From: CAYNSB01 sp964399625
GTDB lineage: Bacteria; Planctomycetota; Phycisphaerae; Phycisphaerales; UBA1924
Direction of reading: 5' to 3'
Assembly: GCA_964399625.1 (NCBI GenBank)
Contig: CAYNSB010000007.1
Location: 24,210 to 88,209 of the forward strand
DNA length: 64,000 nt
The notes under the pieces were generated by a model. It saw only the letters and a program-made list of their open reading frames with translations, was not told where the DNA came from and searched no databases. Numbering within the stretch: position 1 is the first letter of the stretch; every line of letters begins with the position of its first letter. A program made the translations under genes and the position numbers. Of the stretch, positions 26,000 to 33,745 are shown piece after piece.

Positions 26000-26136
26000 G
26001 CCGCGTGAGTTCCGTATGGGAGCCCGAGCCGGCCCCGGCCAGTGGTCCGCTTGCGGTCGCCCGCCAGCGGCGACGTGGGGCCCATTCTAACCCCACTTCA
26101 GGATGGGGCCTAACGAGGCGGACCCGTCCCGCTTGA

Positions 26137-26142
26137 TACGAT
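26137..26142 (+). promoter_or_regulatory. Probable -10 element (TACGAT) of def
   Basis: TTGATACGAT ends 6 bp before the def ATG (26149), which would place the transcription start at or within two bases of the start codon. There is no Shine-Dalgarno upstream, so def may be read from a leaderless mRNA. Confidence 0.4.
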
Positions 26143-26148
26143 GACCCG

Positions 26149-26715
26149 ATGCCCGCTGATCCGTCCAATCCGACGTCGCTGACGATCGTGTGCTACCCGG
26201 CGCGGGAGTTGCGCCAGAAGGCCCGCCCCGTGGGCGAGATCACGCCGCAGGTGCGGGGCGTCGCCCTTCGGATGATCGAGCTGATGAAGCAGGCCGAGGG
26301 CGTTGGGCTGGCCGCTCCCCAGGTCGGGCTTTCCTGGCGTCTGTTCGTTGCGGACGTACCCGAGAGTGACGAGCGCTCCGCGTCTGCAACTCCGCCGACG
26401 GCCACGCGCGGGGCGGTCGTGTACATCGACCCCGTGCTGTCCGCGCCCTCGGGCCCCCTGGAGCCGTATGAGGAAGGGTGCCTGAGCCTGCCCGACATCC
26501 GGGGCGACGTGTACCGGCCGGCGGTGATCACCATCGAGGCGAGCGACCTGGAGGGACGGCGCTTCACCCAGACCGCCGGAGGGCTGCTGGCCCGCTGCTG
26601 GCAGCACGAGGTGGACCACCTCGACGGCGTGCTGATCCTCGATCGCATGACGCAGATGTCGCGCTTGAAGAACAGGTCGCTGGTGCGCGAACTGGAGCGG
26701 GACGCCGAGAACTGA
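26149..26715 (+). CDS. def: Peptide deformylase
   Basis: A 188-residue metalloenzyme that removes the formyl group from nascent N-terminal Met. All three motifs are present: GVGLAAPQVG (residues 51-60), EEGCLSLPD with metal ligand Cys111, and QHEVDHLDG with ligands His153 and His157 and catalytic Glu154. A 15-residue insertion (about 72-86, PESDERSASATPPTA) is longer than in E. coli. It lies 31 bp before fmt, the enzyme that adds the formyl group, the classical def-fmt pairing. The ATG at 26149 follows a -10-like sequence rather than a Shine-Dalgarno. Confidence 0.96.
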   Translation: MPADPSNPTSLTIVCYPARELRQKARPVGEITPQVRGVALRMIELMKQAEGVGLAAPQVGLSWRLFVADVPESDERSASATPPTATRGAVVYIDPVLSAPSGPLEPYEEGCLSLPDIRGDVYRPAVITIEASDLEGRRFTQTAGGLLARCWQHEVDHLDGVLILDRMTQMSRLKNRSLVRELERDAEN

Positions 26716-26746
26716 GGCGCTTCGAACACGGACGGATGGCCACGCG

Positions 26747-27736
26747 TTGACCCAGCCCTCTCTCAACCTCGTGTTCTTCGGCTCGGGCGCGTTCGGCGTG
26801 CCCACGCTCGCGCACCTGATGAACGCGCACCAGGTGGCCGCGGTGGTGACCCAGCCCGATCGCCCCGCGGGGCGCGGCTCGACGCTCACGCCCACGCCCA
26901 TCGCGGCGTGGTGCGCCCAGCACGCGCCATCAACGCCCGTGCTCAAGCCCGAGCGGGCGAGCGCCGCCCACGAGTTGGAACGCATCCGGGCGCTGCCCGC
27001 GGACGCATGGGTCGTGATCGCCTTTGGCCAGAAACTGTCGAAGGCGTTTCTAGAAGATCGCTTCGCGATCAACCTTCACGCGTCGATCCTGCCCCGTTGG
27101 CGCGGCGCGGCTCCGATCCACGCCGCCCTGCTCGCGGGGGACCCGCAGATCGGCAACTCGGTGATCACGCTCGCCGATCGCATGGACGCGGGGCTGGTCC
27201 TGGCCCAATCACGCCACCCCGCCGACCCAGCGCGCACGTGTGGCGAGTGGCACGATGTGCTCTCGGGCGAGGGGCCCGCGCTCGTCGAGCATGTGCTCCG
27301 AGCGAGAATCGATGGCACGCTCCGCCCCGAGGCGCAGGACGAGGCGAGCGTGACGATCGCGCCCAAGCTTTCCAGGGCCGACGCGTGGATCGATTTCAAT
27401 GAGAGCGCGGACGCATGCCGGCGTCGGATCCACGCGCTCACGCCCTGGCCCGGCATCGCGGTCGTCGTGAAGGACCTTGAGCTCAAGCTGTTGCGGGTGG
27501 ATGCGGTGCGCATGGAGCGTGCCGCGGCGGACCCGAGAACGACCACGGGCGGGGCGCTCATCGATCCTCTGGGTGGTCTGGTCCGCTGCGGGCACGATTC
27601 GGCGCTGCGCGTGCTCGAGGTGCAACCGGCGGGCAAGAAGCCGATGGACTGGACCGCGTTCGCGCGGGGCACGCGCTGGCCCGTGGGCGAGTTGCTGGCA
27701 TCAAAGGTCGCGCCGCCAGCGGGAGCAACGCCGTGA
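26747..27736 (+). CDS. fmt: Methionyl-tRNA formyltransferase
   Basis: A 329-residue enzyme that formylates initiator Met-tRNA using 10-formyl-tetrahydrofolate. Signature segments: LVFFGSGAFGVPTLAHL, TQPDRPAGRGSTLTPTPI (the loop that contacts tRNA), FAINLHASILPRWRGAAPIH (catalytic Asn-His-Ser-x2-P), and DRMDAGLVLAQ containing the catalytic Asp. The C-terminal tRNA-binding domain (about 215-315) follows with HALTPWPGIAVV. The start is TTG at 26747; the nearby ATG at 26736 is in another frame and stops after four codons. Its stop overlaps the GTG of the next gene. Confidence 0.95.
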   Translation: MTQPSLNLVFFGSGAFGVPTLAHLMNAHQVAAVVTQPDRPAGRGSTLTPTPIAAWCAQHAPSTPVLKPERASAAHELERIRALPADAWVVIAFGQKLSKAFLEDRFAINLHASILPRWRGAAPIHAALLAGDPQIGNSVITLADRMDAGLVLAQSRHPADPARTCGEWHDVLSGEGPALVEHVLRARIDGTLRPEAQDEASVTIAPKLSRADAWIDFNESADACRRRIHALTPWPGIAVVVKDLELKLLRVDAVRMERAAADPRTTTGGALIDPLGGLVRCGHDSALRVLEVQPAGKKPMDWTAFARGTRWPVGELLASKVAPPAGATP

Positions 27737-28287
27737 TCTGGGCTCGCACGCTGTGGGACTTGATCACGCGCCCCGAAGCGCCAGCGCCTCCCAAAGCGCC
27801 GCGCCGAGCACCGACCAAGCGGGCACGCGCGGAGCCGGCCACAGGCGGGGCGATGCAGGCCCGCTACGAGCGGGTCGCGCAGGAGATGCTCGCCAAGTAC
27901 GGTGTGCGCGTGCGCCGGTGGCGGACGAGCATGTCCGGGGTCGCGTGGGAGGTGCAGTATCGCGACGGCACGCGCACCCGCCTGATCGAGGCGCCGCGAC
28001 CACGGGGGCCGATGTCGGCCGCGGTTTTCCTCCACGAGATCGGTCATCACGCGATAGGTCTGGGGGTGTACCGCCCTCGATGCCTGGAGGAATACCACGC
28101 GTGGGCGTTCTCGCTCGCGCAGATGGAGGCCCACGGGCTGAACGTGACGGACGCGGTGCGACGGCGCATGCACGATTCGCTCCACTACGCGGTGGCGAAG
28201 GCGAGCAGGCGCGGGCTGCAGGCGCTTCCCCGGGAACTCGAGCCTTATGTGCGTCCCCTGCCGCGCACCCGCCGAGGATCGCGCTGA
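27733..28287 (+). CDS. Small putative metallohydrolase with HEIGHH motif
   Basis: A 184-residue protein not assigned to a named family. After a basic, Pro/Ala-rich N terminus (residues 1-42) comes a globular domain with HEIGHH at 101-106, the HExxH zinc motif, and CLEEYHAWAFS (117-127) whose Glu could be the third ligand as in gluzincins. No signal peptide is present, so it is probably cytoplasmic. It starts with GTG at 27733, overlapping the fmt stop by four bases (GTGA), so it is translationally coupled to def-fmt. A role in nascent-chain processing is tempting but unsupported; a phage-like or ImmA/IrrE-like domain is an alternative. Confidence 0.6.
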   Translation: MIWARTLWDLITRPEAPAPPKAPRRAPTKRARAEPATGGAMQARYERVAQEMLAKYGVRVRRWRTSMSGVAWEVQYRDGTRTRLIEAPRPRGPMSAAVFLHEIGHHAIGLGVYRPRCLEEYHAWAFSLAQMEAHGLNVTDAVRRRMHDSLHYAVAKASRRGLQALPRELEPYVRPLPRTRRGSR

Positions 28288-28299
28288 CGGTCCGAATCG

Positions 28300-28788
28300 C
28301 TAGGGCTCCGCAAGGCGCACGCGCTCAATCAGCGTCGCCGAACCAATGACCCGAGCTGGATCGACGCGGAGCAGCGCCGCCTCGCCCGTCCGCAGCTCGG
28401 CCAGGTCCCCCGTACCCACGCCGGGCTGCCCGCGAACCAGAGCGGTCAAGAGTTCAGAGAGTTGGAAGTTGTGCCCGACAAGCATCGCGGACGTGTGTCG
28501 GCGTGCGGCCTCGATGACGGTGATCGCATCGGACACGGGTCGCTCGGTTTCAAGCTGGGCCGACCACATCAGCGGGGATTCGAGTTCCCGGGAGATCAGG
28601 CGCGCGGTCTGGGCGGCCCGCGTGACCGGGCTGGCGATCACGATCTCGGCGCGTTCGTCGCGGGCGGCGACTGTCTGTCCGACAAACCGTGCCTGCCTCT
28701 CGCCGCGCGCCACAAGGCGACGGACCCAATCCTCGACGCCCCCTTCGGCGCTCTCGGCCTTTCCGTGCCTGACGATCCAGACGTGCAA
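28300..28788 (-). CDS. SixA-like histidine phosphatase
   Basis: A 162-residue single-domain phosphatase of the histidine phosphatase superfamily, SixA group. The catalytic RHG is at residues 7-9 (IVRHGKAES), with further active-site residues in SPVTRAAQTARLI (Arg) and MLVGHNFQLSELL (second His). SixA in E. coli removes phosphate from phosphohistidine on HPt or NPr proteins; substrate here is unknown. The start is TTG at 28788, supported by AGGAG nine bases upstream. Convergent with the HEIGHH gene, divergent from the HAD gene at 28910. Confidence 0.85.
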   Translation of the reverse strand: MHVWIVRHGKAESAEGGVEDWVRRLVARGERQARFVGQTVAARDERAEIVIASPVTRAAQTARLISRELESPLMWSAQLETERPVSDAITVIEAARRHTSAMLVGHNFQLSELLTALVRGQPGVGTGDLAELRTGEAALLRVDPARVIGSATLIERVRLAEP

Positions 28789-28909
28789 CGTTCACAACTC
28801 CTGTACGTTTGCTGACGCGGGAGTCATCGTAACGCCACACCCACTCCGGCAGGTGTCGGCGGGAAGACCCGCCTGTCGATACGGTGTCCGTTCATGGCTA
28901 GCATCGTCC

Positions 28910-29656
28910 ATGCGCCCACCGCTCCAGGCGCGCCCCCCCTCGACGCGGGTCGCAGCTCTCCATCCGATACCGCTCGCCGCGCGAAGTCAGGTGTGGCTCG
29001 ACTTCGACGGGACGCTGACGCGCACCGATCTGCTCGATGAGCTGATCTCGCGATACTCGCGCAACGACTCTTGGAAGATCGTGGAGGAGCGGTGGCGGGC
29101 CGGGCTCATCGGGTCGCGCCAGTGCCTGGAGGAGGAGTTCGCGCTGCTCGACCTTACCCCGGGCGAGCTGGCGCACGAGCTTGGTCGCGTGCAGTTGGAT
29201 GAAGGGGCGGCGGACCTGCTCGCGCTGATCCGCGAGCGGAACGTCCCCGTGGCCATCCTCAGCGACGGGATCGACGAGTTCATCAAGGGCATCCTCCGGG
29301 CCAACGGCGTGCCCGTGCCGGTCGTTCGAGCCAACGCTGCGACGCATGACGGCCGCTCGCTGTCGCTGCGATGCCCCCACCACTCCGTGGAGTGTTCCTC
29401 GCGATCGGCCCACTGCAAGTGCGCCTCGGCCCGCGCGCTCGCAGAGCCCATGCGCGAATCGATCTACGTGGGAGATGGACGGAGCGATCTGTGCGCGGCC
29501 CGGCACGCGGAGGTGGTGTTCGCCAAGGGAGCACTCGCGCGGGCGCTCAGCGCCGAGGGCGTCGCGTTCCGTCCGTTCCAGACGCTGCACGACGTGCGCC
29601 GTGAGTTGCTCGCGGCGTGGGACGCGGCGCCGCACCTCGCGGAGAAGCCGGGGTGA
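28910..29656 (+). CDS. HAD-IB phosphatase (MtnX/phosphoserine phosphatase-like)
   Basis: A 248-residue haloacid-dehalogenase-fold phosphatase. Motif I is VWLDFDGTLTRTD with nucleophile Asp31 and acid Asp33; motif II is AILSDGIDEFIKGIL; motif IV is YVGDGRSDLCAARHAEVVFAK cut here to its core GDGRSDLCAA. The helical cap between motifs I and II is typical of subfamily IB, including phosphoserine phosphatase and MtnX. A His/Cys-rich stretch (CPHHSVECSSRSAHCKC, about residues 163-179) could bind zinc and is unusual. The ATG at 28910 is used; no clear Shine-Dalgarno. It starts an operon whose next gene overlaps by four bases. Confidence 0.75.
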   Translation: MRPPLQARPPSTRVAALHPIPLAARSQVWLDFDGTLTRTDLLDELISRYSRNDSWKIVEERWRAGLIGSRQCLEEEFALLDLTPGELAHELGRVQLDEGAADLLALIRERNVPVAILSDGIDEFIKGILRANGVPVPVVRANAATHDGRSLSLRCPHHSVECSSRSAHCKCASARALAEPMRESIYVGDGRSDLCAARHAEVVFAKGALARALSAEGVAFRPFQTLHDVRRELLAAWDAAPHLAEKPG

Positions 29657-30960
29657 CGCACGCACCGGGGCGGACGCTCCGCGAAGCACACCCCGAGGCC
29701 CTCGGCGTGATCGACGCGAGCGCGGCGAGGATGAGGACGCTGCTCCGCGAGTGGATCGCGATCCCCAGCGTGAGCGGTGAGGAGAGGCGCGTTGTCGAGC
29801 GGATCGCCAGCGATGCCCGCGCGATGGGTCTCGAGGTGGATCTCTGGACCACCAGCGATCGCGAGCTCGCCGACCACGCGGGAGAGCTCCCGCCCCACCG
29901 TCCGTTCGTGGATCGTCCGACGCTGGTGATCACCCTGCGTGGCGGCGCGCGGGGCCGATCGCTCATCTTCAATGCGCACTCGGACGTCGTGGCGAGTGGG
30001 GACCGATCGGCGTGGACGTGCGACCCGTGGGCCGGGGATGATCGGAACGGCGACATCGTGGGGCGCGGCGCGTGCGACGACAAGGGGCCGCTCGCCGCCG
30101 CGCTCTGGGCGATGCTCGCATTGAAGGAGTCCGGGCGCACGCTCGCGGGAGATGTGCGCCTGGAAGTCGTGCCGGGGGAAGAGGACTGCGTGGGACTCGG
30201 AACGCTGTCGAGCGTGCTGCGCGGGCACCGGAGCGACGCGGCGATCATCCTCGAACCGACGCAGGGCATCCCGCGGTGCGCCTCGCGGGGCGGCGTGCGA
30301 TTCCGGATTGGTCTGCGCGGTCGGGCCGTTCACGGCACGATGAAGTGGCTGGGCGTGGACGCGATCAAGTTCGCTCGCATCGCTCTGGACGAGTGTGATG
30401 CGCTCCAGGATCGCTGGAACACACGTGCTGCGGACCCGCTCTTCGCCGAGTACCCCTACGCCCGTCCGGTCACGGTCGACTCCATCGCTGGGGGTCAATG
30501 GCAGGGGATGGTGTGCGATCGGTGCGATATCGCCGGATACCTCGAGCTGCTGCCCGATGATGATCTGGACCAGTGGTGCGCACGGTTCAGGGATGAGCTC
30601 GGCGAGCGCCTCGCTGGGCGGGGCATCGGCGCCGACCGCGTGCAGATCGAGTTCGTCGAGCAATACCTGGGACACCGCACGGATCCCGAGTCGTCTCTTT
30701 GCCGCGAGATTGCGTCGTCCCTTGCGGCCTGCGACTCGGTTTCATCGCTCGCGCCGATCCGCTGGACGGGCTTTAATTCGGGGTGCGAGGCGGGCGTGCG
30801 TGCCGCGTTGCACCGAACGCCGACGGTTGTCTGGGGACCCGGATCGCTCGAGCACGCGCACGCCCCGGATGAGCGCGTGCGGTTCGAGGATGTGCGGGCG
30901 TGCGCGGCCGCGTTCACGATCGTGGCCCGCGCCTGGTGCGATGGAAAGGACTCCGCGTGA
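29653..30960 (+). CDS. M20-family metallohydrolase (ArgE/DapE/dipeptidase-like)
   Basis: A 435-residue zinc-dependent amidohydrolase of clan MH. Metal-site motifs are intact: FNAHSDVVASGD (His, Asp), GRGACDDKGPLAAALWAM (bridging Asp), VPGEEDCVGLGT (catalytic Glu pair) and the late GPGSLEHAHAPDERVRFED (His ligand). A dimerisation lid lies between. Family members deacylate N-acyl amino acids or cleave dipeptides; which is not readable. The GTG at 29653 overlaps the stop of the HAD gene (GTGA) and the stop overlaps the aminotransferase GTG, so the three proteins are made as a coupled set. A small-molecule pathway role is inferred from that arrangement. Confidence 0.85.
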   Translation: MTHAPGRTLREAHPEALGVIDASAARMRTLLREWIAIPSVSGEERRVVERIASDARAMGLEVDLWTTSDRELADHAGELPPHRPFVDRPTLVITLRGGARGRSLIFNAHSDVVASGDRSAWTCDPWAGDDRNGDIVGRGACDDKGPLAAALWAMLALKESGRTLAGDVRLEVVPGEEDCVGLGTLSSVLRGHRSDAAIILEPTQGIPRCASRGGVRFRIGLRGRAVHGTMKWLGVDAIKFARIALDECDALQDRWNTRAADPLFAEYPYARPVTVDSIAGGQWQGMVCDRCDIAGYLELLPDDDLDQWCARFRDELGERLAGRGIGADRVQIEFVEQYLGHRTDPESSLCREIASSLAACDSVSSLAPIRWTGFNSGCEAGVRAALHRTPTVVWGPGSLEHAHAPDERVRFEDVRACAAAFTIVARAWCDGKDSA

Positions 30961-32330
30961 TCCGCTCCGATAGCCTGCGTGTCTCTCCCGCCGCCCCGAT
31001 CGTCGTGCACGCGCCCAGCGATGCGCCCTCGAGCGCCCAATGGTTCGAGAGGGCCAAGCGCGTGCTCGCCGGCGGGATCAGCAGCTCGGCGCGGGCGACC
31101 TCGGCGGGCCGCCTGCCCCACCCGCTGTACATGGCGCACGCGTCGGGCTCGCGCATCGTGGACGCGGACGGCGTGTCGTACATCGACTACCTGATGAGCT
31201 ACGGCAGCGTGATCCTCGGGCACGCCAATCCCATCGTGTCCACGGCGCTGCGCGAGCAGCTGGAGCTGGGCACGATGTTCGGCACGTGCAACACGACCGA
31301 GGTCGAGCTCGCCGAGCAGATCTGCCGGATGGTGCCGTGCGCGGAGCTCGTGCGTTTCGCCAACTCGGGCTCCGAGGCGATCCAGGGAGCGATCCGGGCC
31401 GCGCGCGGATTCACGGGGCGATCCAAGGTGCTCAAGTTCGAAGGCCACTACCACGGGTGGGTGGACACGCTCGCGGTGAGCAATCGCCCGTCGAGCGAGG
31501 AGGCCGGACCACTCGCGACGCCGGCGAGCGTGCCGCACTCCAAGGGCATCCCGGGCAGCGTCGTGTCGGACGTGGTGATCGCGCCGTGGAACGAGCCCGA
31601 CACGCTCCGCGCGATCCTCGACGCGCACGAGGGCGAGTTCGCGGCGATGATCGCCGAGCCCATCGTCGCTAACAACGCGTGCATCATGCCCGAGCCCGGA
31701 TTCCTCGGGCTGCTCCGCGAGGAGTGCACACGCCGCGGGATCCTGCTGATCTTCGACGAGATCGTCACCGGGTTCCGGATCGCACGCGGCGGCGCGCAGG
31801 AGCACTTCGGCGTCACTCCCGATCTGGCGGTGTACAGCAAGGCGCTCGGCGGCGGGCTGCCCCTGGCCGCGTTCGCGGGGCGGCGCGACGTGCTCGCCCC
31901 GATCGCGCGAAACGTCGTCAAGCACGGCGGCACGTATAACGGCAACCCGCTCTGCGCCGCGGCGTCGCTCGCGACGCTCCGCACGCTCGATCAGCCCAGC
32001 GTGATGTCACGGCTGCAGGACGTGGGAAACGCCCTGAGCGAGAGCATCCGACGCGCGGCGCACGACTGCGGTGTCGCGTGCGTCGTACAGGGAACCGGCG
32101 CGATGTTCCAGGTCGTGTTCACGCCCGAGGGTCGTCCGCTGCGCCACTACCGCGATCTGGCGCGGGCGGACACGGGCCGCTTCGCGCGCTTCTGGCAGTC
32201 GCTGCTCGATCAGGGCGTGCACGCGAACTCTTCGGGCAGCGCGTGCTGGTTCGTGTCGGCGGCCCACACCGACGACGACATTGAGCGCACGCGGCGGGCG
32301 ATCTCGCACGCGATGCGGTCCATCGCGTGA
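30957..32330 (+). CDS. Class III PLP aminotransferase, glutamate-1-semialdehyde aminomutase-like
   Basis: A 457-residue fold-type I PLP enzyme. It has the GSA-aminomutase pattern WFERAKRVLAGGISSSARA, GSRIVDADGVSYIDYLMSYG, FANSGSEAIQGAIRAARGF (phosphate binding), KFEGHYHGWVDTL, LIFDEIVTGFRIARGGAQ and the Schiff-base lysine in LAVYSKALGGGLPLAAF. True HemL usually has a GEVMTGFR segment and sits near tetrapyrrole genes; here the neighbours are a HAD phosphatase, an M20 hydrolase and an adenylate ligase, so an aminotransferase in another pathway is more likely. The start is GTG at 30957 within the GTGA overlap with the M20 gene. Confidence 0.85.
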   Translation: MIRSDSLRVSPAAPIVVHAPSDAPSSAQWFERAKRVLAGGISSSARATSAGRLPHPLYMAHASGSRIVDADGVSYIDYLMSYGSVILGHANPIVSTALREQLELGTMFGTCNTTEVELAEQICRMVPCAELVRFANSGSEAIQGAIRAARGFTGRSKVLKFEGHYHGWVDTLAVSNRPSSEEAGPLATPASVPHSKGIPGSVVSDVVIAPWNEPDTLRAILDAHEGEFAAMIAEPIVANNACIMPEPGFLGLLREECTRRGILLIFDEIVTGFRIARGGAQEHFGVTPDLAVYSKALGGGLPLAAFAGRRDVLAPIARNVVKHGGTYNGNPLCAAASLATLRTLDQPSVMSRLQDVGNALSESIRRAAHDCGVACVVQGTGAMFQVVFTPEGRPLRHYRDLARADTGRFARFWQSLLDQGVHANSSGSACWFVSAAHTDDDIERTRRAISHAMRSIA

Positions 32331-32385
32331 GCGGCCCGTTCGCCACATACACTTGCGATCCGCCCGACCACATGGAACCCGCTGA

Positions 32386-33735
32386 ATGCTTGGCCCGATC
32401 GCCGATTTCACCACCAGCCGCGCCTCGCCGCGGGCCGTGGCCGCCCTGTACGCCAAGGTGCCCCACCGCCTGACCGAGGCGATCGCGATCGCCCGATTCC
32501 GCAGGACCGTTCGCTGGGCGGCGAGGCACTCCGCGTTCTACCGCGACGCGTTCCGCCAGCGCGGCATCGACCCCTCCCGCGTGCGAACCCCGGCGGACCT
32601 CGGGGACTTCTACACCACCCCCGACGACCTGGCCCAGAACCCCGAGCGATTCGTGTGCGCCAAGCCCGCGATCGTCTTTGAATCGTCGGGAACGAGCGGC
32701 GTGAACAAGCGCGTGTTCTATGGGCGCAAGGAATGGGAGCAGATCGGACGCACCGTCGCGGGCGGGTTCCGCTTGATGGGAATCACGCCGCAGGACCGCG
32801 TCGCCAACGCCTTCGACTTCTCGATCTGGATTCCGGGGCTGCTGTGCCACTACGGCCTCATGGCCAACGGCACGTTCTGCCAGGCCTTTGGCAAGGTGGA
32901 CCCGATCGAGGTCTACCGGCGCCTGCGCGAGCATCGCATCAACGTCGTGATGGGTGAGCCGACGTGGCTCATCCGCCTGACGCAGATCGCCGAGCGCGAG
33001 GGCCCGCTGCCGCTGAAGGTGATCATGGGCGGCGCGGAGGAGATGCCCGTGGACGCCATCGCGTGGATGGAGCGCGTGTGGAGCCCCGCGAAGGTGAAGA
33101 TGTGCTACGCCTCGGTGGAGATGGCGCTTTCGATCGGCTTCCAGCCCTGCGCCAACCAGAACGGCTATCACCTGGACACGACGGACTTTCTCCCCGAGAT
33201 CATCGAGCCCGACGCGGAGGGATTCGGCGAGCTTGTGTTCACCACGCTCTCGCGCCGGGTCATGCCGCTCATCCGTTACCGCACGCGCGATGTCACGCGC
33301 CTGGACCCCGGCGGGTGCCCGTGCGGGCTGCCCACGCCCCACATCTCACGCATCCGCGGGCGGCGGGACGAGCTGGTCGTGGCCTCGGGCGGAAACCTGT
33401 ATCCGCTGATGTTCGAGCGGATCCTGCGCGAGGTGCCCGGGCTCTCCTACGACTGGCAGGTCGTGTTCCGCCTCGAGGGCGTGCGCGAGATCATGGAGGT
33501 CCACGTCGAGACGACGCGCCCGGACGCGGACGAGGTGGAGCGCGAGATCCACCGACAGGCGACGATCCAGTACCCGGACCTCATGAAGAACCTGGCGCTG
33601 GGAATCTTCGAGATGCGGATCATCCAGCACGCTCCGGGCGAGGTCCGGGCGGCGCGGAAGCTCAAACGCCTGATCGACCGCCGGTTCGAGAGCGATGTGC
33701 CCGCGGCAACACTGGGTGTTCAGAGCGCGCGCTGA
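32386..33735 (+). CDS. Phenylacetate-CoA ligase-like adenylate-forming enzyme (PaaK/CapK family)
   Basis: A 449-residue ANL-superfamily enzyme that would activate a carboxylate with ATP. Motifs: FESSGTSGVNKRVFYGR (ATP P-loop), IWIPGLLCHYGLMANGTFC, KMCYASVEMALSIGF (adenylate-binding), LIRYRTRDVTRL (conserved Arg/Asp) and HISRIRGRRDELVVASGGNLYP (hinge). It lies 55 bp after the aminotransferase; a TACACT sequence at 32348-32353 could be its own -10, so it may be partly independent. It ends 10 bp from the convergent kinase gene. Whether it transfers to CoA, a carrier protein or an amine is unknown. Confidence 0.85.
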   Translation: MLGPIADFTTSRASPRAVAALYAKVPHRLTEAIAIARFRRTVRWAARHSAFYRDAFRQRGIDPSRVRTPADLGDFYTTPDDLAQNPERFVCAKPAIVFESSGTSGVNKRVFYGRKEWEQIGRTVAGGFRLMGITPQDRVANAFDFSIWIPGLLCHYGLMANGTFCQAFGKVDPIEVYRRLREHRINVVMGEPTWLIRLTQIAEREGPLPLKVIMGGAEEMPVDAIAWMERVWSPAKVKMCYASVEMALSIGFQPCANQNGYHLDTTDFLPEIIEPDAEGFGELVFTTLSRRVMPLIRYRTRDVTRLDPGGCPCGLPTPHISRIRGRRDELVVASGGNLYPLMFERILREVPGLSYDWQVVFRLEGVREIMEVHVETTRPDADEVEREIHRQATIQYPDLMKNLALGIFEMRIIQHAPGEVRAARKLKRLIDRRFESDVPAATLGVQSAR

Positions 33736-33745
33736 ACGGCTTTGG

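Noticed and set aside
30957..32330. Annotation as hemL (glutamate-1-semialdehyde aminomutase)
   Set aside because: The family is right, but the neighbours are not tetrapyrrole genes and a key HemL segment differs; a generic class III aminotransferase call is safer.
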